A stretch of DNA of 64,000 nucleotides from an uncultured Aquitalea sp. (GCF_945957525.1 NZ_CAMFLA010000007.1:124001-188000); one strand, 5' to 3'. Numbered from the stretch's first letter, positions 45,152 through 53,655 are shown. Notes: generated by a model from the sequence alone, not told the origin. Numbers and translations: made by a program.

Positions 45152-46605
45152 TGCCGGCATCCCCATTCTTCTTTCGCACCGTCTTGTCGCTTGCCCTGCC
45201 TTTGGCGCTGGCCGCCTGCGCCGTGGGTCCGGATTATCAGCGGCCGGATCCGGCCGCGCGCTTGCCCGCCGCTTACCACGGCGAGGCCGCCAGCCCGCGC
45301 AGCGCGCCGCTAAACTGGTGGACGGTGTTTGACGACCCGGCGCTGGATGCGGCGGTGGACCGCGCCTTGCAGGCCAGCCAGGATGTGGCGGCGGCGGAAG
45401 CGCGGGTGCGTCAGGCCCGCGCCAGCCTTGGCGTGGTGGACAGCGCCTTGTGGCCGCAACTGAACGCCGGTGGACGTGTGGGCCGCGATCAACTGAGCCG
45501 CAACAGCGAAAATTTCGCCAACATGCCCCTGCCTCATCCGCAAACCAGCTTCACGGATTACCGCGTCGGTCTGGACGCCTCTTGGGAGCTGGATCTGTTT
45601 GGCCATGCCCGTCGGCAAAGCGAAGCAGCCGGCGCGCGCCTGGGCGGCGCGCAAGCGCAGCAGGCCGATGCGCAGTTGCGGGTAGCGGCGGAAACGGCGC
45701 GCAATGTGATCGATTTTCGCGGCTGGTCGGCGCGGCTGGTCAATGCCGAAACCATGGCGACCGACAGCCGGGAAAACCTGCGGTTGATCCAGCTGCAGCA
45801 AGCCGCCGGCCTGGTTTCGGACAATGAAGTCAGCCAAGCGCGCGCCGCCGCCGACAATGCCGCTGCGCAGTTGCCTCCCTTGAGAGCGGCGCGCGGCGCG
45901 GCGCTCAATGCGCTGTCGGTGTTGCTGGATGAGCCGCTGGATAAGGTATCGGCCCGCTTCGCCGCCAGCCGGCCAATGCCGGCGGTGTTGGCCGAAGCGC
46001 CGGTGGGTTTGCCGGCCGACCTGTTGCGCCGTCGACCGGATATCCGTCTTGCGGAGCGCAATCTTGCGGCCGCCAGCGCCGATGTGGGCGTGGCGGTGGC
46101 CGAACAGTATCCGCGCCTGACGCTGGTAGGCAGCGGCGGTTGGGACAGCATACATCCGGGCAGCCTCACCGAGGCTGCCAGCCGTTTCTGGAATGTGGGC
46201 CCGCAATTGAGCCTGCCCCTGTTCAATGCCGGTCGTTTGCACAATCAGGTCAAGGCTAATGAAGCCGCGCGCGATCTGGCGCTGGCCAATTACCGCCAGA
46301 GCGTGCTGACGGCCCTGGCGGATGTGGAAACCACCTTGTTGCGTTATGGCGAGGAAAACCGGCGTGAGGCTGCGCTGGCCGCCAGCCTGCACGAGAGCGA
46401 ACGCCAGACCGCGCTGGCCGAGCAGCGGGTGCGGGTGGGCGAATCCGCCCAGACCGACACCTTGGCGGCGCGTCAGATACAAGCGCAGGCGCGCGAGCAA
46501 TGGCTGGCGTCGCGCCAGGCGCAAGCGGCAAACCTGGTGGCGCTGTTCAAGGCGCTGGGCGGCGGCGCGCAGGTGGAAGGCAAGGAAGCGTCTGCCGCGC
46601 GCTGA
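45151..46605 (+). CDS. NodT-family outer-membrane efflux lipoprotein
   Basis: TolC/OprM-like outer-membrane factor of 484 residues. Start at ATG 45151 (MPASPFFFRTVLSL) with AGGAG upstream. A lipoprotein signal ends at the lipobox LAAC (residue about 22). Two structural repeats of the family follow, with ASWELDLFGHARRQ near 137-150 and RRPDIRLAERNLAAASADVGVA near 290-311. It completes the exporter encoded by ybhGFSR; in E. coli the same pump uses TolC from elsewhere. Confidence 0.94.
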   Translation: MPASPFFFRTVLSLALPLALAACAVGPDYQRPDPAARLPAAYHGEAASPRSAPLNWWTVFDDPALDAAVDRALQASQDVAAAEARVRQARASLGVVDSALWPQLNAGGRVGRDQLSRNSENFANMPLPHPQTSFTDYRVGLDASWELDLFGHARRQSEAAGARLGGAQAQQADAQLRVAAETARNVIDFRGWSARLVNAETMATDSRENLRLIQLQQAAGLVSDNEVSQARAAADNAAAQLPPLRAARGAALNALSVLLDEPLDKVSARFAASRPMPAVLAEAPVGLPADLLRRRPDIRLAERNLAAASADVGVAVAEQYPRLTLVGSGGWDSIHPGSLTEAASRFWNVGPQLSLPLFNAGRLHNQVKANEAARDLALANYRQSVLTALADVETTLLRYGEENRREAALAASLHESERQTALAEQRVRVGESAQTDTLAARQIQAQAREQWLASRQAQAANLVALFKALGGGAQVEGKEASAAR

Positions 46606-46620
46606 GCGCCGCATCGTCTG

Positions 46621-46634
46621 CTTCGGCCAACCTT
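46621..46634 (-). repeat. Intergenic copy of the TTGGCCGAAG word
   Basis: CTTCGGCCAACCTT (reverse complement AAGGTTGGCCGAAG) lies just after the outer-membrane factor stop codon. Confidence 0.7.
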
Positions 46635-46665
46635 GCGCGGGCCAATCCTGGGCGCGACGGTAGGC

Positions 46666-46706
46666 AAAACAAAACGCCGCCCGCTTCAACAAGCGGACGG
46701 CGTTGT
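46666..46706 (-). terminator. Terminator between the exporter operon and the GNAT gene
   Basis: AACGCCG-CCGCTT / AAGCGG-CGGCGTT stem, followed by TTTTGTTTT on the minus strand. Confidence 0.75.
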
Positions 46707-46743
46707 CTCATGTTGTCCCAGCGACTATTACCGGCCGTGTTGA

Positions 46744-47196
46744 TCAGGCCGCCATGCGCGCCGGCTGACGCAGATAGTAGTGATCCCACTCGCCGTCGTA
46801 TTGATGCATATAACCGTGTTGCTGGTAGAAAGCGTTGGCCGGGCTGCCTTTCAGCACTTCCACCTTGATGCTCTTGCCGTCGCGGTCGGCCTGCTCGTTG
46901 ATGTATTGCAGCACGCGCGTACCCCAGCCCTGACCCTGTTTGGACGGATGGATGTAGAGCATGTCCAGCTGCAGGCCTTCGCCTTCCGGCCGCACGGCCA
47001 CACAGCCGATGCGGTGCCCGTTCACCACGATGTGATGACAGTATTCCGGTTTGAAGTTGTCGACAAAACGCTGGCGGGCGCGCATGGGATCGTAGCGGCC
47101 AAGGGCTTCCAGGCTGGCGCGCATGGCGCGCAGGCGCAGCCAGAGCAGGTCGTCGAAATCGGCGGCGATAGCGGGGACAAGGGTGAAGTCGGTCAC
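46744..47196 (-). CDS. GNAT acetyltransferase
   Basis: GNAT of 150 residues. I chose GTG 47196 (VTDFTLVPAIAADFDDLLWL) because GGAGA lies eight bases upstream; a TTG at 47217 is less likely. The acetyl-CoA loop is LYIHPSKQGQGWGTRVLQYI near 86-105. LKGSPANAFYQQHGYMHQ follows. The substrate is unknown. Confidence 0.85.
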   Translation of the reverse strand: MTDFTLVPAIAADFDDLLWLRLRAMRASLEALGRYDPMRARQRFVDNFKPEYCHHIVVNGHRIGCVAVRPEGEGLQLDMLYIHPSKQGQGWGTRVLQYINEQADRDGKSIKVEVLKGSPANAFYQQHGYMHQYDGEWDHYYLRQPARMAA

Positions 47197-47506
47197 GTCG
47201 GGTTCTCCATGCTGCAAGGTGAAAAACCCCTGTCCTTAGACGCTGTTCAAATGCGCGCGAGCTAGAGCGAAACAAGGCAAAAACGGCGGAAGAGGCGGAA
47301 TGTACGGGGGTACATGCGCATTCCGAGGCCGTTTTTAACGCCATGTCGCCGACGCGCAGCCGGCTTTGAGCAGGTTCTTGGGCAAGCCCTTCGCCACTGA
47401 ACGCAGCCACGCCATGGCAGCTTGTCAGGGGAAATCGTGCGATCGGAACGAGGGGGTTAACAAAACCGGCGGGAAAGGTCGGTTTGGTTAGCCTCCTGCG
47501 GCCGCC
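47197..47506. other. Intergenic region containing a large hairpin repeat
   Basis: Gap of 310 bases between the divergent GNAT promoter and the thiE stop. It holds the repeat described separately (47232-47365); the remainder shows a GGTTAACAAAACC palindrome-like word at 47456-47468 and no coding potential. Confidence 0.5.
47232..47365. repeat. GTAC-centred long hairpin repeat
   Basis: Nested inverted arms AAAAACGGC ... GCCGTTTTT (47278-47337) and CGGAATG ... CATTCCG surround the centre TGTACGGGGGTACA. The centre resembles those of the repeats at 51071 and 51727 (GTACTTGAGTAC, GTACTCCGGGTAC). No coding sequence. Probably a dispersed intergenic element. Confidence 0.6.
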
Positions 47507-48124
47507 TCAGGCCGGGAACAGGCCGGCGAAGGCGCGGGCGGCGGCGGCGGGGTCCGCAACGTCGAACAGGCCGCCGATCACGGCAATCGCGTCGGCGCCC
47601 GCCTCGACGACGGAGCGCGCATTATCCACGGTAATGCCGCCAATGGCGACCGCCGGAATGCCCCACTGTCGCGTTCGCGCGAATAGCTCAAGCGGCGCCC
47701 GCGGGGCATGCGGTTTGGTGCTGGATGGGAACACCGCGCCAAAGGCCACATAGCTGGCGCCGGCCTGGTGCGCGATGCGCGCGCGGTCGATGTCGTTGTA
47801 ACAAGAGACGCCGATAACGGCCTCGCTGCCCAGTACGCGACGGGCTTCGGCGATGCCGGCGTCGTCGCGGCCCAGATGCACGCCGTCGGCTTCCACCGCC
47901 CGCGCCAGCGGGATGTCGTCGTTGACAATGAAGGTGACGCGGCGGCTTTTGCACAAGCTGGACAGCAGGCTGGCCTGTCGCAGCCGGCGCACGGTGTTGT
48001 CGCTTTTGTTGCGGTATTGCAGGATGCGCGCGCCATTGTCCAGCACCAGACTGACGCGGGCGATCAGATCATCGCTGTTGTCTGTTTCCGGAGAAATGGC
48101 GTACAGCCCCTCAAGCTTGTTCAT
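47507..48124 (-). CDS. thiE: Thiamine-phosphate synthase
   Basis: TIM-barrel enzyme of 205 residues that joins the pyrimidine and thiazole halves of thiamine. Start at ATG 48124 (MNKLEGLYAISPETDNSDDL). The pyrophosphate- and substrate-binding ILQYRNKSDN lies near 34-43. FIVNDDIPLARAVEADGVHLGRDD lies near 66-89. GAVFPSSTKPHAPRAPLE and AIGGIT/GADAIAVIGGLF close the barrel. Its start overlaps the end of thiD by 14 bases, so thiD-thiE form an operon. No TPP riboswitch is visible before it, unlike thiC. Confidence 0.95.
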   Translation of the reverse strand: MNKLEGLYAISPETDNSDDLIARVSLVLDNGARILQYRNKSDNTVRRLRQASLLSSLCKSRRVTFIVNDDIPLARAVEADGVHLGRDDAGIAEARRVLGSEAVIGVSCYNDIDRARIAHQAGASYVAFGAVFPSSTKPHAPRAPLELFARTRQWGIPAVAIGGITVDNARSVVEAGADAIAVIGGLFDVADPAAAARAFAGLFPA

Positions 48125-48971
48125 TCTCGTTTCCCTCTTCGCCGCGCGCCCAGAACATCCGGTCCGGGATGAACTGGCCCATGCCGGGGCGGAATGCGCC
48201 CACCAGTGTCTGGTAGGTGTATTCCTGCGCCTCGCGCACGGCTTCGGGCAACAGGAGGCCGCTGGCCAGCATGCCGGCAACGGCGGAGGCCAGCGTGCAG
48301 CCGGATCCGTGATAACTGCCGGGCAGCCGTTCCCAGCGGTCGGAACGCACCATACCCTCGGCACTGTACAAGGTGTTTATGACTTCTTTTGTATTCTCGT
48401 GGGTGCCGGTGATCAGCACGTGCGGGCAACCCAGCGCCAGCAGGCGGTTGGCGCATTCTTCCAGCGTGAGGTCTTCGTCTTCGTCCGGGTCGTTGGTGGC
48501 CAGCCGGCGCGCTTCCATGCTGTTTGGCGTGATGATGGAAACCTGCGGCACCAGCATGTCGCGCATGGCGGCGATCAGGTCGTCGTCGGCCAGTTCGTGG
48601 CCGCCGCCGCTGCGCAACACCGGGTCCAGCACCACTGGGATGTCGGGGTAGTCGGCGATCAGTTGCGCCACCACCGCTACGTTTTCCACACTGCCCAGCA
48701 TGCCGATCTTGAAGGCGGCCACCGGGATGTCTTCCATCAGGAAGCGCGCCTGATCGCTGACCCAGTCGGACTCCATCACAAGAAAATCATCCACCCCCAC
48801 CGTGTCCTGCACGGTAATGGCGGTGATGACCGACAAGGGATGGCAGCCCAGGCTGGCCAGGGTGAGAATGTCGGCCTGAACGCCCGCGCCGCCCGAAGGG
48901 TCGGAACCGGCGATGGTGAGAACAGCGGGAGGGGGAGGCAGGGTGGACAAGTCGGTAACCTCTTTGGTCAT
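48111..48971 (-). CDS. thiD: Hydroxymethylpyrimidine/phosphomethylpyrimidine kinase
   Basis: Ribokinase-fold enzyme of 286 residues that phosphorylates HMP and HMP-phosphate for thiamine synthesis. Start at ATG 48971 (MTKEVTDLSTLPPPPAVL); the frame runs to an upstream TTG at 48986. The opening AVLTIAGSDPSGGAGVQADI, the central VVLDPVLRSGGG and the catalytic GSYHGSGCTLASAVA are all intact. Upstream of thiE, divergent from the rubredoxin gene with about 50 bases between. Confidence 0.95.
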   Translation of the reverse strand: MTKEVTDLSTLPPPPAVLTIAGSDPSGGAGVQADILTLASLGCHPLSVITAITVQDTVGVDDFLVMESDWVSDQARFLMEDIPVAAFKIGMLGSVENVAVVAQLIADYPDIPVVLDPVLRSGGGHELADDDLIAAMRDMLVPQVSIITPNSMEARRLATNDPDEDEDLTLEECANRLLALGCPHVLITGTHENTKEVINTLYSAEGMVRSDRWERLPGSYHGSGCTLASAVAGMLASGLLLPEAVREAQEYTYQTLVGAFRPGMGQFIPDRMFWARGEEGNENEQA

Positions 48972-49023
48972 GAGCGGCGACAACAATTAGAATGTTCATT
49001 TTAACCGAGCTTGAGGTAAACGT

Positions 49024-49188
49024 ATGCGCACCTGGATGTGTCTGATCTGCGGTTTCATCTACGACGAAGAAGCCGGCAGGCCGGAAGACGGCATCGCACC
49101 GGGTACGCCCTGGGAAGATGTGCCGCCCAACTGGTCCTGTCCGGATTGCGATGCGCGCAAGGACGACTTCGAGATGGTGGAAATCTGA
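49024..49188 (+). CDS. Rubredoxin (54 aa)
   Basis: Complete 54-residue rubredoxin, a mononuclear-iron electron carrier. The two CxxC knuckles are C6/C9 ([12 protein letters not shown]) and C39/C42 ([15 protein letters not shown]). The [18 protein letters not shown] linker is canonical. Short enough to be missed by length cut-offs. Divergent from thiD and 37 bases ahead of the M48 protease gene. It may serve a nearby oxidoreductase; the partner is unknown. Confidence 0.95.
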   Translation: MRTWMCLICGFIYDEEAGRPEDGIAPGTPWEDVPPNWSCPDCDARKDDFEMVEI

Positions 49189-49225
49189 TCCGGCGCAAGC
49201 CGGGAGGAGCAAGGCGGAAACGGTG

Positions 49226-50047
49226 ATGAAAACTTCATGGAAACGGGGACTGGGCGCGTTGTTGCTGGCGGCCGCGCTGGCCGGCTGCGCTCAGGTGAAC
49301 ACCACCAGCGGCGGCGCAGTGGGGGTCAACCGCACTCAGACCATGCTGCTCTCCGAACAGGAAGTGGAGCAGATGTCGGCCAAGTCGTATTCCCAGGAAG
49401 TGGGCAAGGTGCGCACGGCGGGCCGGCTCAATACCGATCCGGCCCTGACCGCCCGCGTGCGGCGTGTGGCGCAAAGACTGATTGCGCAGACGCCGGTGTT
49501 TCGCCCGGACGCGGCGCGCTGGAAATGGGAAGTGAATGTGGCCGACGTGCCCGAACTCAATGCCTACGCCATGGCCGGCGGCAAGATCATGGTGTACAGC
49601 GGGCTGGTGAAGCAGCTTAAGTTGACCGACGATGAAATGGCGGCGGTGATCGGCCATGAAATCTCGCACGCCCTGCGCGAGCACAGCCGGGAAAGCATGA
49701 GCCAGGCCTACGCCCAGCAGATGGGGCTGTCTGTTGTCGGCGCGCTGGCTGGCCTCAATCAGAGCCAGATGAATGCCGCGGCCATGGTCAGCGATGTCAC
49801 GTTCTCCAAACCGCACAGCCGCACCATGGAGTCCGAGGCGGACATCATGGGGCTGGAGCTGATGGCGCGCGCCGGCTACAACCCCAACGCTGCGGTCAAT
49901 GTGTGGAAAAAGATGATGAGCGCTGGCGGCGGCAACGGCCCGGAATTCCTTTCCACCCACCCCTCCGGGCCCACCCGCATTCAGGATCTGCAAGCGCGCA
50001 TCCCGCTGGTGATGCCCTTGTACCAACAGGCGTTGAGCAAGCGCTGA
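49226..50047 (+). CDS. M48-family metalloprotease lipoprotein
   Basis: Periplasmic zinc protease of 273 residues, similar to YggG/LoiP and BepA-type M48 enzymes. A lipoprotein signal ends at the lipobox LAGC (residue about 20). The zinc motif HEISH lies at 144-148 and the downstream metal-ligand region MESEADIMGLELMARAG near 200-216. LSTHPSGPTRIQDLQ near the C terminus is typical. Likely role: outer-membrane protein quality control. It precedes hemJ with a parS site between. Confidence 0.93.
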   Translation: MKTSWKRGLGALLLAAALAGCAQVNTTSGGAVGVNRTQTMLLSEQEVEQMSAKSYSQEVGKVRTAGRLNTDPALTARVRRVAQRLIAQTPVFRPDAARWKWEVNVADVPELNAYAMAGGKIMVYSGLVKQLKLTDDEMAAVIGHEISHALREHSRESMSQAYAQQMGLSVVGALAGLNQSQMNAAAMVSDVTFSKPHSRTMESEADIMGLELMARAGYNPNAAVNVWKKMMSAGGGNGPEFLSTHPSGPTRIQDLQARIPLVMPLYQQALSKR

Positions 50048-50053
50048 CGCCGT

Positions 50054-50067
50054 GTTTCACGTGAAAC
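50054..50067. promoter_or_regulatory. ParB-binding site parS (perfect 14-mer)
   Basis: GTTTCACGTGAAAC lies in the gap between the M48 protease and hemJ genes, about 13 kb to the right of the candidate origin. Confidence 0.85.
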
Positions 50068-50125
50068 GGCGTCGCCCGGAACGGTTTCATGTTCCGGGTG
50101 CGATGCCGGCAAGGGAGCAGTTCAA

Positions 50126-50542
50126 GTGGCTTATCTCTATACCAAGGCTTTCCACATCATCTTTGTCACCTCCTGGTTCGCCGGCCTGTTTTATCTGCCG
50201 CGCATCTTCGTCAATCTGGCCATGGCTGACAACGAAGCGGAAACCGGGCGGCTATTGCTGATGGCGCGCAAGCTCTACCGCTTCATGACGCCGCTGGCGG
50301 TACTTGCGGTGATGCTGGGCCTGGCGCTGTGGCTGCATTTCGGCATAGCCGGTGCCTGGCTGCATGCCAAACTGACGCTGGTGGCGCTGCTGATCGCCTA
50401 TCACCTGTACTGTGGGCGGTTGTATCAGGCGTTTGCCGAAGGCCGCAATCAGCGCAGCCATGTCTGGTTCCGCTGGTTCAATGAGATTCCGGTGCTGCTG
50501 CTGGTGGCGGTAGTGATTCTGGTGGTGGTCAAACCGTTCTGA
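50126..50542 (+). CDS. hemJ: Protoporphyrinogen IX oxidase HemJ-like membrane protein
   Basis: Four-span membrane protein of 138 residues matching HemJ (UPF0093), which oxidises protoporphyrinogen IX to protoporphyrin IX in heme synthesis. GTG start with AAGGGAG upstream. The invariant histidine is H10 in KAFHIIFVTSWFAGLFYLPRIFV. The KLTLVALLIAYH and RWFNEIPVLLLV blocks match the family. hemL lies 1.8 kb downstream, supporting a heme role. The stop is 5 bases before the next gene. Confidence 0.9.
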   Translation: MAYLYTKAFHIIFVTSWFAGLFYLPRIFVNLAMADNEAETGRLLLMARKLYRFMTPLAVLAVMLGLALWLHFGIAGAWLHAKLTLVALLIAYHLYCGRLYQAFAEGRNQRSHVWFRWFNEIPVLLLVAVVILVVVKPF

Positions 50543-50547
50543 ACAAC

Positions 50548-51063
50548 ATGACGTCTATTCGCAAACTGGCGCTGTGCGCGCTTGCCCTCACTTCGCTGGC
50601 GTTCGCGGGCGCCGCGCCCAAAGTCGCGCCGGCCTCGCCGGTCGCACTCAGCCTGAAGCAGGATGATCAGCAAGCCCGCTTGCTGGTGTGTCCGGATGCG
50701 CGCGGCAAGCTCGCGCTCGATCGCGAACTGCCCTTCGGCAAACTGCAATTTGCCGGTCAGTTGTCCCGCGTGCCGGGCCATGAGGAACCGCTGCTGGAGT
50801 TCACGCTGACGCTGGCCACTAACGCCGGCGCCCAACCCTTGCGGCAGAGCCTGCTGCTGACCACCCAGCCGCAGTTGCTGGGCACGCAGGTGGTGATCAT
50901 GGGGCCGACGCCGCATGCGGAGGCATCCACGCCGACGAAGAAACAGAAGCCCATGGCCAGCGCGCCGCTGGGTGCGGAAAAAATTACTTTCCGCCAGCAG
51001 GGCATGGTCATGATTTACGCGGCGGATGCGGCGGGCGCGGCCTGTCCGGCGCCCGCTCAATAA
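50548..51063 (+). CDS. Hypothetical secreted protein (171 aa)
   Basis: Unrecognised protein with a signal peptide (MTSIRKLALCALALTSLAFAGA, cleavage near AGA-AP). The mature part has short beta-like strands and a lysine/proline-rich linker (STPTKKQKPMASAP). A few cysteines (VCPDA near residue 48 and AACPAPA near the end) could form one disulfide. Five bases after hemJ, so probably co-transcribed. Function unknown. Confidence 0.6.
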   Translation: MTSIRKLALCALALTSLAFAGAAPKVAPASPVALSLKQDDQQARLLVCPDARGKLALDRELPFGKLQFAGQLSRVPGHEEPLLEFTLTLATNAGAQPLRQSLLLTTQPQLLGTQVVIMGPTPHAEASTPTKKQKPMASAPLGAEKITFRQQGMVMIYAADAAGAACPAPAQ

Positions 51064-51070
51064 GAGCGGC

Positions 51071-51166
51071 TAACAACACCTCGCAGAGACCCTGAGCCAA
51101 GGCGCGCCGACGCTGGCAGTACTTGAGTACGACAAGGAGGCGCAACGCAGGATCGGGGGTTTTGTT
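51071..51166 (+). repeat. GTAC-centred intergenic repeat, intact copy
   Basis: Begins AACAACACCTCGCAGAGACC and ends GGGGGTTTTGTT, with CCTGAGCCAAGGCGCGCCGA and the central hairpin GTACTTGAGTAC. The copy at 51727-51812 aligns to it in reverse orientation over its whole length, and the one at 4688-4762 aligns in part. Confidence 0.7.
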
Positions 51167-51257
51167 CGCGGGTCTAAACACGTCAACGAAAGCCCGGTCC
51201 GGCTTGCGCTCTGGGGTTCATGCGCAAGCCTCTCGAAGGCTTCGGGAAAGAAAATCA

Positions 51258-51719
51258 ATGGGTCTGGAAATTGAACGCCGCTTCCGCGTGAACGGCGATG
51301 CATGGCGGGGGTTGGCCGAAGGCGTGGCTTACCGTCAGGGTTATCTGTCGGTGGAAAAAGAACGCACCGTGCGCGTGCGGGTGGTGGGCCAGCAGGCCTG
51401 GCTCACGCTGAAAGGCAATATCAGCGACATCAGCCGCCACGAGTTTGAATACGCCATTCCACTGGCCGACGCGCAAACCATCATGGCGGCCATGTGCCCC
51501 ATGGTGGTGGACAAACTACGCCACCGCATCGAGTACGCGGGTTTTATCTGGGAAGTGGACGAATTCTTTGGCGACAACGCCGGCTTGGTGCTGGCCGAGA
51601 TCGAGCTGCCGGACGAGAATACGGCCTTCGACAAACCGGCATGGGTGGGCGAGGAAGTCACCATGGATGGCCGCTTTACCAACGCCTATCTGTCCAAGAA
51701 TCCTTTCACCCGCTGGTAA
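51258..51719 (+). CDS. CYTH-domain protein
   Basis: CYTH (triphosphate tunnel) protein of 153 residues. Start at ATG 51258 (MGLEIERRFRVNGDAWRGL). The opening ExExK signature is present as E4-x-E6-x-R8, with Arg for Lys. Further tunnel residues are in TVRVRVVGQQAWLTLKG near 38-54, FEYAIP and WEVDEFFGDNAGLVLAEIELP near 98-118. Bacterial members hydrolyse inorganic triphosphate; the substrate here is not proven. It lies between two copies of the intergenic repeat. Confidence 0.9.
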   Translation: MGLEIERRFRVNGDAWRGLAEGVAYRQGYLSVEKERTVRVRVVGQQAWLTLKGNISDISRHEFEYAIPLADAQTIMAAMCPMVVDKLRHRIEYAGFIWEVDEFFGDNAGLVLAEIELPDENTAFDKPAWVGEEVTMDGRFTNAYLSKNPFTRW

Positions 51720-51726
51720 GCCCGCA

Positions 51727-51812
51727 GACAACACCCTGGCCCTGGCTTGCGCCTCCTTGCCGTACTCCGGGTACGGCCTGTGCCGGCTCGCCTTGGCTCA
51801 GGGCCTTTGTCC
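51727..51812 (-). repeat. GTAC-centred intergenic repeat, inverted copy
   Basis: Reverse complement aligns with 51071-51166: CCCTGAGCCAAGGCG, central GTACCCGGAGTAC, CAAGGAGGCGCAA and GGTGTTGTC. The CYTH gene is thus flanked by inverted copies, a layout worth noting for possible recombination. Confidence 0.7.
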
Positions 51813-51855
51813 CCGGCGCCACATCTCGACAAGCCGAAGGCATTGCATTTCATTC

Positions 51856-52173
51856 ATGTCCTACACAGCACACTATTCTGCCGACGCGCCTGACTTCGAC
51901 TGGCTGGGCTATCAGCCCGGACGCATCCTGCTGGAGTTCGGCGCCGGCTGGTGCCCGCACTGCCAGCAGGCGCAAAGCGCCATCGAACAAGCGCTGGCCT
52001 CGCACCCCGGCATTCGTCACATCAAGGTGGAAGACGGCAAGGGCCGCCGGTTGGGGCGGCAATTCAGCGTGAAGCTGTGGCCAACGCTGATCCTGCTGGA
52101 CCACGGCAAGGAGCTAGGCCGCGCGGTGCGCCCGCAAACCCTGGCCGAGCTGTTGCCGCTGCTGGCCGCTTGA
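51856..52173 (+). CDS. Thioredoxin-family protein
   Basis: Thioredoxin-like protein of 105 residues. Start at ATG 51856 (MSYTAHYSADAPDFDWL). The active site is W32-C33-P-H-C36 (WCPHC, a variant of WCGPC that is usually more oxidising). The cis-proline lies in KLWPTLILL near 77. No signal peptide, so cytoplasmic. No ribosome site is visible, and the upstream gap holds the inverted repeat copy. Confidence 0.88.
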   Translation: MSYTAHYSADAPDFDWLGYQPGRILLEFGAGWCPHCQQAQSAIEQALASHPGIRHIKVEDGKGRRLGRQFSVKLWPTLILLDHGKELGRAVRPQTLAELLPLLAA

Positions 52174-52335
52174 TGCCCGGCAACGCTTTGTGGTTTTTCC
52201 TGCGCCGGCTCTGACTCGGGCGCATGGATTGTGGGAAAATGATCGCCGTTTCGCGACGGCTCCGGCCTCGCCCCCCCCTTACCGATACGCGCCTCGCTCC
52301 GCAGCTGCGGCAGGCCGCCAGACAAGGAAGACAGA

Positions 52336-53613
52336 ATGTCCCGCAATCTCGAACTGTTTGAACGTGGCAAGCAAGTGATCCCCGGCGGCGTCAATTCGCC
52401 AGTGCGCGCCTTTGGCCAGGTGGGAGGCACGCCGCGCTTCGTCAAGCGCGCCGAAGGCGCCTGGTTCTGGGACGCCGACGACAAACAGTACCTGGACTAC
52501 GTGGGCTCCTGGGGGCCGGCCATTCTCGGCCACGCTCACCCCGAGGTGGTGAAGGCCGTGCAGGACGCCGCCGTCGGCGGTCTGTCTTTCGGCGCGCCCA
52601 CCGAAGGCGAAGTGGCCATCGCGGAAGAAATCTGCAAGCTGTTGCCCTCGGTGGAACAAGTGCGGCTGGTGTCTTCCGGCACCGAGGCCACCATGAGCAC
52701 CATCCGTCTGGCGCGCGGCTTCACCGGTCGCGACCTGATTGTCAAATTCGAAGGTTGCTACCATGGGCATTCCGATAGCCTGCTGGTGAAGGCGGGTTCC
52801 GGTTTGCTGACCTTCGGCAATCCCTCCTCCGGCGGCGTGCCGGCCGACTGCACCAAGCACACGCTGGTACTGCAGTACAACGACGTGAACCAGCTGAGCG
52901 ATACTTTCAAGGAACTGGGCGACAAGATCGCCTGTGTCATCCTCGAACCCATCGCCGGCAACATGAACCTGATCAAGCCGTCCGCCGAGTTCGTCAAGGC
53001 GCTGCGCGCGCTCACCGAGCAATACGGCGCGGTGCTGATCTACGACGAAGTGATGACCGGCTTCCGCGTGGCGCTGGAATGCGCGCAAGGCCTGCATGGC
53101 ATCACTCCCGACCTCACCACGCTGGGCAAGGTGGTGGGCGGCGGCATGCCGCTGGCGGCCTTTGGCGGCCGCGCCGACATCATGGGCAAGATCGCCCCGC
53201 TGGGTAATGTTTACCAGGCCGGCACGCTGTCGGGCAATCCGCTGTCGGTGGCCGCAGGCCTCGCCACGCTGCGCCTGATCCAGCAGCCCGGCTTCCATGC
53301 CGCGCTCGGCACGCGCAGCGCCCGTCTGGCGCAAGGCTTGGCCGAGGCCGCGCGCGAAGCCGGGGTCCCGCTTAGCAGCGACAGCGTCGGCGGCATGTTC
53401 GGTTTCTATTTCAGCGAATCCGTGCCGGCCAGCTATGCCGAAGCCACCCGTTGCGACATCCCGCGCTTCAAGGCTTTCTTCCACGCCATGCTGGACGAAG
53501 GCGTTTACCTCGCGCCGTCCGCTTACGAGGCCGGCTTTATCTCCATCGCGCACACTGAGGCCTTGATCGAGGACACCATCGCGGCGGCCCGCCGCGCTTT
53601 CGCTAACATTTAA
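52336..53613 (+). CDS. hemL: Glutamate-1-semialdehyde 2,1-aminomutase
   Basis: PLP enzyme of 425 residues that isomerises glutamate-1-semialdehyde to 5-aminolevulinate, starting the heme pathway. PLP lysine lies in [18 protein letters not shown] near 264. [17 protein letters not shown] and the N-terminal [17 protein letters not shown] are diagnostic. AAGGAAG precedes the ATG. Downstream of the thioredoxin gene and close to hemJ; a terminator follows. Confidence 0.98.
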   Translation: MSRNLELFERGKQVIPGGVNSPVRAFGQVGGTPRFVKRAEGAWFWDADDKQYLDYVGSWGPAILGHAHPEVVKAVQDAAVGGLSFGAPTEGEVAIAEEICKLLPSVEQVRLVSSGTEATMSTIRLARGFTGRDLIVKFEGCYHGHSDSLLVKAGSGLLTFGNPSSGGVPADCTKHTLVLQYNDVNQLSDTFKELGDKIACVILEPIAGNMNLIKPSAEFVKALRALTEQYGAVLIYDEVMTGFRVALECAQGLHGITPDLTTLGKVVGGGMPLAAFGGRADIMGKIAPLGNVYQAGTLSGNPLSVAAGLATLRLIQQPGFHAALGTRSARLAQGLAEAAREAGVPLSSDSVGGMFGFYFSESVPASYAEATRCDIPRFKAFFHAMLDEGVYLAPSAYEAGFISIAHTEALIEDTIAAARRAFANI

Positions 53614-53628
53614 ACCTGTTTGGCAGAC

Positions 53629-53655
53629 CAAAGGGAGCCGACGGCTCCCTTTTGC
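53629..53655 (+). terminator. Terminator of hemL
   Basis: AAAGGGAGCC / GGCTCCCTTT stem with GAC loop, then TTGCTTT, 15 bases after the stop. Confidence 0.85.
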
